Shown: positions 7,135 to 14,863, counted from the stretch's first letter. The stretch is 64,000 bases of DNA from PSRI01 sp041484195 (GCA_041484195.1 JBGPHC010000025.1:1-64000), one strand, 5' to 3'. Numbers and translations: made by a program. Notes: generated by a model from the letters alone, not told the origin.

Positions 7135-8523
7135 CTAGTTTTTATCCCAGGCTTCTTTCCAACGTTTGAATTGCGAAGGGCTAATCAGGTAGCGGGCAAA
7201 ATTCCCTTCGTGCAAAGACATGAGTTCCGTTTCGACAGCCTCAATGAATTTAGCCTGGTCTTTTTCTGGAAGGGAGGCTGCCTTGTTATTTATTAAAGGG
7301 GCTGCCTCTTTATGCGTTAAAGAGTTTGAGATGATATTTGTAATAAGTTCACGAATATTGTTGCGGTATTTCAAGCGAAATAGGTCTGGCTTTCCAAGCG
7401 ATTGCTGAACTGATGCGTAGCGTCTGGATGACCGTTCATAAGCCCAAAGAAATACGTCTTTTAGAAGCTCAATCCTGTTCATTTCATAAACGCCAATCAG
7501 CCCTTGAATGTAAATGTCGTTTGGCACGTCAATGAAAGAAAGGGGGGCAAGGTTGTGCCTGTTAAGCGGAATGTTTGCCGCAAGGCGTGATACACGTTTA
7601 TTGACGTCGTCGAACGGCTGTAGATAGGGCAGATGCACCATGATAAAAAAAGCCTGTTCAAACGGATTTTCTATTGCCGCCGCCTTCGCCAATATCAAAT
7701 CAAACATTTCCTCGACAAGCTGCGGTATAGCAAGCGGCGTATAAACCGATTTTTGAATGCCGACAATAATGGTACGCAACCTGCCGGACGCCATCGGGTC
7801 GGGCAACAGGTTGTTTGATAAGATTGCATGCAGGTTTAATATCGTATACCGGTTAAGTCCGATATCGTTTACATCCTGCACCATAAACTCGATAGCTTCC
7901 TTATGGTTCAAGATCATTTGTGCATCAGTCGTCGATTTACCGTCTGCCGCCTGACCCAGCGAAATCAAACGTTCGGTGTCGAGCAGTGAATATGTATTTC
8001 CTTCGAGACGGCTTGAATTCCATGACAAATCAATCAGCAAACGGTTCAGTATTTCTTTGACATATGTTCCTGCTGGCTGATTTAAGTCGGGCGTTTGGCC
8101 GAATTCGGCCAGCTTTTTCTTTTCTTCTTCGGTCAGGTAGCTGCTGATATTAGGCTGATATGATTCTAAGAAATTCCGGTTGTAACTTACCGGCTCCCTG
8201 GCTTGTTCAGGACGTTTGACAAGAGAAAGAACCTTCCGGCTTTCATCTGTCAGGGGTATAAAATCGCTATCGCTCTCAGTGGCAGGAATTACTTCCGGAG
8301 ACTCTTTTTCGGCAAGATGATAGCGTGTTGAATGTGATTGCCCGGTTCTCCTAATGACGCCTTGTTTAATCATGTCCTCCAATCGCCTTTGGAGAGTGCG
8401 GACATTTATATTTAGGCCGGTTGCCTTTTTGACTTCGTCGATAAGAGCGCCTGCTTTAAATCCTCTTAGGACACTTTCTATGACATCTTTCTGTCGATTA
8501 ATTTCTTGTCTGCTTTCTTTCAT
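7135..8523 (-). CDS. Fic-fold protein with winged-helix N-terminus and altered active site
   Basis: This 462-aa protein begins with a winged-helix-like domain (about 1-70) that fits a self-regulating DNA binder. A Fic domain follows. An inhibitory-helix-type motif SSRLEGN occurs at about 170-176, and the Fic loop reads QPFDDVNKRVSR (about 302-313) instead of HPFxxGNGRxxR. The catalytic His is replaced by Gln and the GNG anion-binding loop by VNK, so AMP transfer may be lost or changed; this variant is a known Fic subgroup. The start is ATG 8523, with GGAGG (8530-8534) six bases upstream, rather than an upstream ATG at 8541. Palindromes lie just upstream. Confidence 0.85.
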   Translation of the reverse strand: MKESRQEINRQKDVIESVLRGFKAGALIDEVKKATGLNINVRTLQRRLEDMIKQGVIRRTGQSHSTRYHLAEKESPEVIPATESDSDFIPLTDESRKVLSLVKRPEQAREPVSYNRNFLESYQPNISSYLTEEEKKKLAEFGQTPDLNQPAGTYVKEILNRLLIDLSWNSSRLEGNTYSLLDTERLISLGQAADGKSTTDAQMILNHKEAIEFMVQDVNDIGLNRYTILNLHAILSNNLLPDPMASGRLRTIIVGIQKSVYTPLAIPQLVEEMFDLILAKAAAIENPFEQAFFIMVHLPYLQPFDDVNKRVSRLAANIPLNRHNLAPLSFIDVPNDIYIQGLIGVYEMNRIELLKDVFLWAYERSSRRYASVQQSLGKPDLFRLKYRNNIRELITNIISNSLTHKEAAPLINNKAASLPEKDQAKFIEAVETELMSLHEGNFARYLISPSQFKRWKEAWDKN

Positions 8524-8553
8524 TTGGAGCCTCCCCAACAAATATACTATTTT

Positions 8554-8614
8554 TATGTCGGGGAAGCAAGTTTAGCGACATATAATGTACTCCGCGACAT
8601 ATATATGTCGCGGA
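8554..8614. promoter_or_regulatory. Palindromic operator array upstream of the Fic gene
   Basis: An inverted pair, TATGTCG (8554-8560) and CGACATATA (8576-8584), is followed by a perfect 24-bp palindrome at 8591-8614 with half-site TCCGCGACATAT. The shared half-site is CGACATA. The array fills the region between the Fic gene and the integrase fragment, which suggests binding by the winged-helix domain of the Fic protein itself and autoregulation. This is inference from position and symmetry. Confidence 0.55.
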
Positions 8615-8636
8615 CGGCAATATTTTCATAAGATAG

Positions 8637-9158
8637 CTAGCTTCTTTTCGTCCTGACCCTTGCAGCCTTAAACATGGCTTTTGTTGCTTTTTCAACTGAG
8701 GCTCGAACCGGATCAAGATTAAGGCGGGCATATATGGCCGTTGCTTGTTGGGGCTTGTGACCCAATGATCTGCCAATAATAATTGTACTGCTTCCTGTTA
8801 TAGCCTGCCAGCTTCCCAAAGTACGCCGCAAGTCATGCAATCTTAAATCTTTAATTTCTGCACTTGCGATTATTTTATTCCAGATGCGACGAAACTCTAT
8901 TAGATGTCCCGCTTTGCCTTCCCCAGGAAAGACATATTCGCTTTTATTGTTTTTACGGTCTAATAATATCCGAATGGCTTCCGGCGTGAGTGGTATTGTA
9001 AGAGGCTCCTCGTTTTTTGTGCGAGGGATGCGCCATACTTTTCGTTCAAAGGAAATTTGGATCCCTCCGAGCGCCAATTCTCTTAGCGGCGGGATCTTTA
9101 ATGGTGTATTCCTCGGGAATAGATTATCATGAGCTTCTATCTGTTCTTTTAGGGTCAC
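8637..9158 (-). pseudogene. Truncated tyrosine integrase, C-terminal catalytic part
   Basis: The 173-aa remnant covers only the end of a P4/proteobacterial-type integrase. Catalytic H108 and R111 (LHDLRRTLGS), H134 (LGHKPQQAT) and Y143 (AIYARL) are present. The arm-binding and core-binding domains and the first catalytic Arg are missing, so it cannot recombine DNA. Homology seems to begin near residue 35 (FERKVWRIP); the first 30 residues are probably not native. The closest relatives known to me are in Proteobacteria, unlike the Bacteroidota-type integrase of element 1, which points to cross-phylum transfer. Confidence 0.8.
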
Positions 9159-9268
9159 AAGGCATTGTCAAAACGGTATTAACCTATAACGATGTGATAG
9201 CTGACAGAGAAAAGGCTGCTGTTAATCCAGTTTATTTTTTGTGGAAGACGCAGCAGGGTTAGCGGTCT

Positions 9269-9757
9269 TTATTTCTCTTTTTGAGTTTCTAACAGTTTCG
9301 AAAAACCATTTATTATCTGTGTTGCCATTTCATCTTCCAAATGATCGATACCATTGTAAAACAAACCCAGTTCCGTCATTTCGGCCTGTGTGCCAATAAG
9401 ACAGCCACGCCCTTCACCGAAAGTTTTTATTAATTCGCTTTTACTTTGCTTTGTAAATTCGGGAGAATATATCGTTCTAAAAATAGAAAGATCAACTATC
9501 AAGCCGTCAATTTCAACCCAGGCATGACCCATCCAATATTGTAAGTTATTTTTATCTGCGCTTGAAATACTGAAATCTTGTTTAAAGAGGACTTCCCTAT
9601 TAAAAGAAAGCGATCCTGTAGTCAAATTGGAACTCATATTATGCTTGTCTTTTAAAATAGCATATAAAAGCGCAGACATCGGCAAACATAAAAATGGCTT
9701 GTATAGCGTGTTTTTCAAGATATCCAAAACGACATCCTTTATAATATCCTCTTTCAT
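9269..9757 (-). CDS. Papain/transglutaminase-like hypothetical protein
   Basis: This protein of about 162 aa has a possible Cys-His-Asp arrangement: Cys in FLCLPMSALLY (near residue 24), His in WMGHAWVEID (near 78) and Asp in LIVDLS (near 89). That order and the GHAWVE context fit a transglutaminase-like or cysteine-peptidase fold. No signal peptide is seen. Start ATG 9757 is preferred over a TTG six codons upstream because GAGA-rich sequence precedes it. It lies 35 bp from the 76-aa gene on the same strand, probably an operon. The enzymatic role is inferred from residue pattern only. Confidence 0.6.
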   Translation of the reverse strand: MKEDIIKDVVLDILKNTLYKPFLCLPMSALLYAILKDKHNMSSNLTTGSLSFNREVLFKQDFSISSADKNNLQYWMGHAWVEIDGLIVDLSIFRTIYSPEFTKQSKSELIKTFGEGRGCLIGTQAEMTELGLFYNGIDHLEDEMATQIINGFSKLLETQKEK

Positions 9758-9792
9758 TGCTGTCTCTTTTTGCAATTCAAATCATCAATCTG

Positions 9793-10023
9793 TTACTCCC
9801 GGGAAATTTTCAACCGCCATTTCTTGTACATATTGGTACCATCGGAAAAGATAACAGCATAGCCGTTGTCTTTAAGATGCTTAATCGTTGCTTCTTTCAA
9901 AGGAAAATCAAGAAATTTTGATAGTTGCCCGTTCTCAACCTCTTCTCTTATCACTGCCATTATCAGATCAATTTGCTCCTTTGCATTTTCAGCAGCCATT
10001 TTTTTTGCTTCTTCTGCCTTCAT
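9793..10023 (-). CDS. Small hypothetical protein
   Basis: This 76-aa protein has an Ala/Lys/Glu-rich N-terminal helix (MKAEEAKKMAAENAKEQ) and a C-terminal portion, HLKDNGYAVIFSDG, that looks like a beta-hairpin. Similar small proteins occur in phages and islands, but I recognise no named family. It is encoded just upstream of the papain-like gene on the same strand. It could be its partner or an antitoxin-like protein; this is a guess based on order. Confidence 0.5.
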   Translation of the reverse strand: MKAEEAKKMAAENAKEQIDLIMAVIREEVENGQLSKFLDFPLKEATIKHLKDNGYAVIFSDGTNMYKKWRLKISRE

Positions 10024-10264
10024 AGAAATAAAAGTAAGACAATTTTTCTACGCCATTGTTTCCTTTATTGTCATTATCTCCGACATGTATTTGCATTCCT
10101 TCCGTGCATCTTCACTCCTTACCACTCGCGGCCGCTTGACGAGTCAACAACAAAATCGGTTCCCCCTGAAGGTCTCCCCCAATTTTCTTGTATGACTCCG
10201 CGTCCGCTCCTGGTCATCAGGAGTTATCGCCCGAAAGGGTAATGCAAACAAAGGAGATACAAAC

Positions 10265-10522
10265 ATGACAACCACCAAAAACAATGAAACGAAAAAACCA
10301 GATTTTCACATCTTCCTGGAAGCCCCTGAAGGAAACAGATATGCTGGTACAATCTATTGTCACAAAAAAGGCAACGGTATGGGTATCGTCATCGGCGGCA
10401 TGCTATACGTCGCCTTCCCGCCAAAATCAAAACCTGCAAAGGGGAGAGCGCGTAAGCGCTCTCTTACCCCATTGACCTTTATGCCAAATTGTGTAAAATG
10501 GGTTATCTTTTACATGTCGTGA
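10265..10522 (+). CDS. Small hypothetical protein with strong Shine-Dalgarno
   Basis: This 85-aa ORF begins with AAGGAG (10251-10256) eight bases before ATG, an unusually good ribosome site for this genome. The N-terminal 57 residues look genuine (FHIFLEAPEGNRYAGTIYC, then KGNGMGIVIGG and LYVAFPPKSK). The last about 25 residues are read through a perfect GAGAGCGC/GCGCTCTC hairpin (10444-10463), so the natural end may have been lost. No family is named. It looks foreign to Bacteroidota and probably came with the proteobacterial-type integrase fragment. Confidence 0.55.
   Translation: MTTTKNNETKKPDFHIFLEAPEGNRYAGTIYCHKKGNGMGIVIGGMLYVAFPPKSKPAKGRARKRSLTPLTFMPNCVKWVIFYMS
10444..10463. repeat. 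Perfect hairpin inside the 85-aa gene
   Basis: Arms GAGAGCGC and GCGCTCTC flank the loop GTAA. No T-tract follows on the plus strand, so it is not a typical terminator. It may be an old terminator whose T-run has been lost, or a small palindromic repeat. Confidence 0.5.
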
Positions 10523-10546
10523 TTCTGTGCAATTGGAGGCTCAGCC

Positions 10547-10825
10547 ATGAAATTTTCCACGAAGCTTATCCGTTTCCTGCGTGTTGCTTTCAGGGCGGCA
10601 ATTTATGACGACAGCATGCCACATATACCTGAAATGAGGCATATTGAAAAAACGAAGGATAAAAAATCAGAATTACTTTTCATCGAGCAAGCCAAAAATA
10701 AGGAGTTGGTGGAATTTATAGAGATCAAATGGAATAAGTATAGAGACGTTATTTTGGAATTTTTTGTTCCGGCAGAAAAACAGGAAGCTTACGAGAGGGT
10801 GAAAGCGAAACTTAAACAAGAGTGA
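10547..10825 (+). CDS. Small hypothetical protein with strong Shine-Dalgarno
   Basis: This 92-aa protein is basic at its N-terminus and helical throughout, with charged repeats at the end (EKQEAYERVKAKLKQE). GGAGG (10535-10539) lies seven bases before the ATG. The site's wording, GGAGGCTC, is shared with that of the Fic gene (8523), hinting at a common source. It is 24 bp downstream of the 85-aa ORF and 27 bp upstream of the membrane-protein gene, so the three may be one operon. No family is recognised. Confidence 0.55.
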   Translation: MKFSTKLIRFLRVAFRAAIYDDSMPHIPEMRHIEKTKDKKSELLFIEQAKNKELVEFIEIKWNKYRDVILEFFVPAEKQEAYERVKAKLKQE

Positions 10826-10852
10826 CGCTACTACAAATAAAACCTTACTAAT

Positions 10853-12082
10853 ATGCAATTTTTGACAAACGCCATTGTTACAACCTTGGTCGTTTTCATG
10901 CTCCTGTTGCCCGCATTTATAGTGCTGAGGGTTTTTTGGGGAAGTTCCAGGAGCGATATACATGCAGATAATATTTATTCCTATCTCGTATGGGGTATCC
11001 CTCTTTCAATTTTGATTTATTGCGGTTATTACGAAGCTAAAATTTACAAGATATTTGACCGAAAACATTCCTTCCCGACTTATGCCATCTGGAATTTGTT
11101 TGCTGACAGTTCAAACAAAGTTGACAGCTCTGGTAACGATGTGAAAAGAATTGCTAATTATACCGTTGTTGGATATACGGATTCAATATACGAAACGTCT
11201 CTTCTATCACGGCGCATTTCGAAACCTGTTTTCGACACAGTGAGAGTTATAAACGGCAACCCACAAGATACTGCGGGACTGGCGAGCATATACTCTTACG
11301 TTATCAGCAAAGGCATAAACAACACGAGATACGGCACATCAAAATCCAGAAAGTTTATAAAAGCTGTTACCTACACATATCCTGTCAACACATCTCCAAC
11401 CGAATATCAGATGCCAAATCCACCAGGGATAAGTCTATTCACGGCAAAAGGATATCTGGTAAAGCAATTCTTCATTGTATTAGCCCTCTGTTTTCTCTTG
11501 TCTATATTACTCAAAAGACTTTTACAATTCTTCGGTTTGGACAGAATAAAATACTTGAGGTTTAAAAGTTATTTGCATTACCTTTTGAGTGGACGAGATA
11601 AAAGGTTGAAAGAAACCAGACGAGCTCATTTTATAGCTCTATTAAGAAAGAAATATCGTGTCCAAGTTGACTTACTCTGCCAGATTGGAGACAAAATGAA
11701 AATTTATCGAGGCATTATTAAAAAATTTAAAGTGCGCGACGACTGTCTTGAATATCTCGTATTGGTTGAAACCAAGCGCTGAAACCTGCTTAGCGAAAAA
11801 TTCAACAATGAGGGTTTCACGCCTATCAAGAGCGATCTTGACGCGATTTCTTTTAGTATAAAGGGTAAAGAAATTCTTGCTTCCGTCAATCGATTTGAAG
11901 CGGCCGAAGTAATAAAATTGCTAAAAACTCGGCCTGACTTTGGAAATCCCGCAAATGATTTGGAGTTCATACCTATTGAGGGAGAACTAATGTATTTTAA
12001 GCATGATGAAATCAAAAACATCAATATAGAATACATAAAAGTTGTAAAAACAAAGACTCGGAAAAAGTCTGGCGCATCTTAA
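10853..12082 (+). pseudogene. Membrane protein gene with an in-frame TGA
   Basis: The first open frame (309 aa, to TGA 11780-11782) encodes N-terminal spans at about 8-28 and 40-58, an extracytoplasmic-looking region, a third span at about 203-222 and a soluble tail. The same frame stays open immediately after the TGA for 99 more codons to TAA 12080-12082. There is no ATG near the beginning, and codon choice looks like real coding sequence (for example FIPIEGELMYF). The simplest reading is one protein of about 409 aa interrupted by a nonsense mutation; a separate second gene or readthrough cannot be excluded. The layout resembles PGFxxxR-type membrane proteins such as DUF6338, tentatively. 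Confidence 0.6.
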
Positions 12083-12234
12083 TTATTTTCATTTTTTTAT
12101 TTCTATTACTGTGATCAATGGTTCTGATGCTTCTTTCAGAGAAGCATATCTTTTATCTATGACCGTAATGTACCTGACCGCATGTAATGTGAGGGAAGGC
12201 TTCAGTGGCTCCAACGGAATTTTCTGAACAAGGT

Positions 12235-12258
12235 GGTACAACATTAGGTACAACATTT
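12235..12258 (+). repeat. Arm-type tandem repeat, element 2 right end
   Basis: GGTACAACAT occurs at 12235-12244 and again at 12247-12256, matching the pair at 5656-5676 with one extra spacer base. It lies about 100 bp inside the right att site. Confidence 0.55.
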
Positions 12259-12356
12259 TCCGGTTTGACCTGTTTTTTCTGTTCCCATTAATAAAGAATA
12301 ATGCTGATTGTCAGCTTAATGGCTTCAAATCAAACCAGATAGCACCATATTTTGAT

Positions 12357-12429
12357 GACTGAAAATCCTTGTGTCGGCAGGTTCCCTGCCTGCGTGACGC
12401 AGTCAGGCAGGGATCCCGCCCCACACCAC
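12357..12429 (+). repeat. Right att site: tRNA-Phe 3' remnant interrupted by a palindrome
   Basis: GACTGAAAATCCTTGTGTCG and the next two bases (12357-12378) copy the anticodon arm and variable loop of tRNA-Phe (153-174). GATCCCGCCCCACACCAC (12412-12429) copies the T-loop to the 3' end. Between them, inside the T-loop, sits a 27-bp imperfect palindrome (12385-12411, arms CCTGCCTG/CAGGCAGG). The remnant starts at the anticodon arm, consistent with a crossover in or near the anticodon loop. Confidence 0.75.
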
Positions 12430-12679
12430 GAAAAAAATGAGCCGATCAGGACATTTATTCGGCTTATAAAACGAGTGCTCCCGGGTACAACTCGGTAGAT
12501 TACTTCGATTTAGGGCCAGTCTGCTTGTTTTCTATAAAGTTCATTGGAAATTGGAACTTTATTTTATTCACTCCAATGCCTTTGATCTATTCAAGACCCG
12601 GCATGTTCTTAATTAATTTAGGTTTGAATCGAATTATATTATGATAAGATTTTGCTGATTAAATATGGCAATCTTGCAC

Positions 12680-13039
12680 TTAAGCAAGGCTTTTGGAAGG
12701 TCTTAAAGACTTTCTTTTCAAAATCGCAGCTTTGGCAGACTTGGTTTTGACGCGACGGAAAAGCTTGATTTTAGTGAGCTTCACTTTTTTTCCTGCATTC
12801 CATAGATCATAGTTTTGCTGCATATTCAGCCATAATTCAGGTGTCGTATTAAAAGCCTTAGCCAGACGTAAAGCCATTTCCGCACTAATTCCCTGATGCC
12901 CGTTTAAAAGCATGGACAAGGTTTTACGGGTGATGCCCAAATTTTCTGCAGCATCGGACTGACTTAAGCCAAGGGGCTGCAGATACAGGTTTTTTAAAAT
13001 TCGTCCGGGGTGTTCCGGTTTCATTTCTTGTTTAAGCAT
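12680..13039 (-). CDS. higA: HigA-type antitoxin
   Basis: This 119-aa XRE/HigA antitoxin neutralises HigB and represses its own operon. The N-terminal EHPGRILKNLYLQPLGLS (about 9-26) and the HTH (AAENLGITRKTLSMLLNGH, about 30-48) are typical, followed by the usual AEMALRLAKAF and ELWLNMQ segments (about 54-75). The C-terminal 30 residues are an extra Lys/Arg-rich tail, longer than in ordinary HigA. It lies 21 bp downstream of the toxin gene, the toxin-first order typical of higBA. A palindrome next to the promoter is the likely operator. Confidence 0.93.
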   Translation of the reverse strand: MLKQEMKPEHPGRILKNLYLQPLGLSQSDAAENLGITRKTLSMLLNGHQGISAEMALRLAKAFNTTPELWLNMQQNYDLWNAGKKVKLTKIKLFRRVKTKSAKAAILKRKSLRPSKSLA

Positions 13040-13060
13040 TACAAAGCTCCTTTTAATCTT

Positions 13061-13339
13061 TTAATGATAGTCCAGGTAATCCACTAAGTACACATTCCCT
13101 TTTTCAAATTGAAAGATGATCCGCCAATTCCCTTTAACTGTTACTGACCAATAATCCACCAAATCACCTTTTAAAGGATGCAAGGCAGAACCAGGAAAAT
13201 TCATATCAGTCACTTTTAAAGCAGCATCCAACAAGGTCAAAATATTTCTGATCTTTTCAATTTGATCGTGCGGCAGTTTGGAAGCATCGTCTTTTGTCCA
13301 AAGAAGTTTTAGACCCTTATGCTGAATACTGACGATCAC
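13061..13339 (-). CDS. higB: HigB-type toxin (RelE/ParE superfamily mRNA interferase)
   Basis: This 92-aa protein shows the HigB pattern. The N-terminal HKGLKLLW (about 7-14) is followed by KIRNILTLLDAA, then PGSALHPLKGD (about 49-59) and the strand run YWSVTVKGNWRIIFQFE (about 63-79), ending in VDYLDYH. Family members cleave mRNA on the ribosome. The start codon is GTG (13337-13339), the only start that preserves the usual N-terminus. The promoter box ends only about four bases upstream, so the transcript may be leaderless. It is co-transcribed with higA. Confidence 0.93.
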   Translation of the reverse strand: MIVSIQHKGLKLLWTKDDASKLPHDQIEKIRNILTLLDAALKVTDMNFPGSALHPLKGDLVDYWSVTVKGNWRIIFQFEKGNVYLVDYLDYH

Positions 13340-13343
13340 AACA

Positions 13344-13374
13344 CAAATATAACATGTTACGTTACAGATTACAA
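13344..13374 (-). promoter_or_regulatory. higBA promoter with overlapping operator palindrome
   Basis: On the minus strand TATATTTG (13344-13351) matches the Bacteroidota -7 box TAnnTTTG. A TTG (13372-13374) lies exactly 20 bp upstream. The palindrome TAACATGTTA (13350-13359) overlaps the -7 box and is the obvious candidate for HigA binding. Transcription would begin at or next to the GTG start codon. Confidence 0.7.
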
Positions 13375-13750
13375 GTGTTTTTTTGGAAGTTCAACTTGCC
13401 ATCCAGATTGCCTCGCAATCTATGGATTATTAATGGTTTTGATCTGGAACTTAGCCAATAGAATTGGGCGACAAATTCGATTCCAGATACTTTTTTCTAT
13501 TTAAGCCATTGAAATCGGGTAATTAATGCTACTTATAGTATTGAAACTCATTTGAAATAAAGCGATAAGATTGTATCAATAAATTACAAAATCATTCGCT
13601 GCTGAGACAGATCTAATCTTCATATTTTTGGTTTGTATCTGAAATGAACTAAGATTTTTCGATTCTTCCAATTCTCTTACCACTCCAAAGATCCCCCAGT
13701 TTTTTTCTGGAATAATCCTTAATTTGAATAACTCATCAAAATTCACTGAC
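13375..13750. other. Intergenic region between higB and the oxidoreductase gene
   Basis: About 375 bp, AT-rich, with no convincing gene on either strand. An ORF on the minus strand reaching into the next gene is only a shadow of it. No clear promoter box was identified for the downstream gene. Confidence 0.4.
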
Positions 13751-14863
13751 ATGAAATCGCGCCGTGATTTTTTACAAACAGTTGTCGGCTCCTTTGTGGC
13801 AATACCTTTCCTTAACGCGGATTGCGCGGAAAATACAAAAGGTTCAGCCCAATCCGATGGGCCCGTGTTATGTGTAGCCATCATGGGACTGGGCAGTTAT
13901 GGCACCCGTGTGGCTGAGGCCATGAAGATGTGCACCCGTGCGAAGCTGGTAGGTGTGATCAGTGGCACGCCCTCTAAGATCAGCAACTGGCAGGCGAAAT
14001 ATAATATCCCGGAAAAGAATTGCTACAACTATGAGAATTTAGACAATATCAAAAACAACCCGGATATTGACGCGGTATATGTCATCACGCCCAATGCCCT
14101 GCACCACGACTTTGTAATCCGTGTCGCGAAAGCGGGCAAACATGCCATCTGCGAAAAACCAATGGCAGTGAATGCACGCGAGGGACAGGAGATGGTGGAT
14201 GCCTGTAAGAAGGCGGGAGTGAAACTACTTGTAGGCTACCGAATGCATTTTGAACCGAAGACGCTCGAGATCATCCGCATGCGCAAGGCTGGAGAATTTG
14301 GAAAGGTCCTGTTTTTTGAAGGCCTGAGTGGTTTCGAGATTGGTGATCCCAGTCAATGGCGTTTGAATAAGGCTTTGTCTGGCGGCGGCGCCATGATGGA
14401 TATCGGAATTTATTCCATCAATGGGTCCAGGTATATGATTGGGGAAGAACCCATTTGGGTTACTGCGCAGGAAACCAAGAATAATCCTCAAAAATTCAAG
14501 GAAGGCATTGACGAAACCATCCTCTTCCAACTCGGTTTCCCGGGTGGAGCCACGGTTTCGTGTTTGTCCACCTATAGCATGAACAACCTAGACCGTTTTT
14601 TCCTTAACGGCGAAAATGGTTATGCAATACTACAGCCCGCCACAGGCTATGGTCCCATCATGGGTCGCACCCACAAGGGCGAGCTCACACAACCCATCAC
14701 CACCCACCAAACCGTGCAGATGGATGAGATGGCGGCCATCATTCTTGAAAACAAAAAACCCATCGTTCCAGTGGACGGCGATGAAGCTGTGAAAGACCTG
14801 AAGATAATTGATGGCATTTATGAAGCGGTGAAGAAGGGAGGGAGGGTTGAGTTGAAGTTGTGA
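13751..14863 (+). CDS. Gfo/Idh/MocA family NAD(P)-dependent oxidoreductase, Tat-exported
   Basis: This protein of about 370 aa starts MKSRRDFLQTVVG, a twin-arginine signal followed by a hydrophobic stretch, so it is probably exported folded to the periplasm. The Rossmann nucleotide motif GLGSYGTRVAEAM lies near residue 48. The conserved EKPMA, with the catalytic-type Lys, is near 134, and a C-terminal Gfo/Idh alpha/beta domain follows (GGGAMMDIGIYSING). Substrates in the family are sugars or cyclitols; none can be assigned here. Start 13751 is preferred over an ATG nine codons upstream because the Tat motif then sits correctly. Confidence 0.9.
   Translation: MKSRRDFLQTVVGSFVAIPFLNADCAENTKGSAQSDGPVLCVAIMGLGSYGTRVAEAMKMCTRAKLVGVISGTPSKISNWQAKYNIPEKNCYNYENLDNIKNNPDIDAVYVITPNALHHDFVIRVAKAGKHAICEKPMAVNAREGQEMVDACKKAGVKLLVGYRMHFEPKTLEIIRMRKAGEFGKVLFFEGLSGFEIGDPSQWRLNKALSGGGAMMDIGIYSINGSRYMIGEEPIWVTAQETKNNPQKFKEGIDETILFQLGFPGGATVSCLSTYSMNNLDRFFLNGENGYAILQPATGYGPIMGRTHKGELTQPITTHQTVQMDEMAAIILENKKPIVPVDGDEAVKDLKIIDGIYEAVKKGGRVELKL

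Larger units (their letters stand above)
5593..12429. mobile_element. Integrative element 2, a decayed island in tandem with element 1
   Basis: The 6.8-kb segment runs from the internal att copy to a longer tRNA-Phe 3' remnant (12357-12429). Tandem GGTACAACAT repeats lie just inside each end (5656-5678, 12235-12258). They are laid out like those of element 1 but differ in sequence, so this is a separate element with another integrase specificity. The only integrase left is a C-terminal fragment of a different, proteobacterial type. Three genes have strong Shine-Dalgarno sites, unlike the core genes. Cargo includes a large membrane protein, a Fic-fold protein, a papain/transglutaminase-like protein and a membrane-protein gene with an in-frame stop. 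Confidence 0.6.
12083..12679. other. Gene-free right end of element 2 and chromosome junction
   Basis: No gene is visible. The stretch contains the right-hand arm repeats (12235-12258), the tRNA-Phe remnant (12357-12429), a weak AGCCGA/TCGGCT hairpin just after it and about 230 bp of unremarkable AT-rich sequence before the higA stop. Confidence 0.5.

Noticed and set aside
13576..13884. Minus-strand ORF before the oxidoreductase
   Set aside because: It covers the Tat-signal region of the plus-strand gene and has no recognisable protein features.
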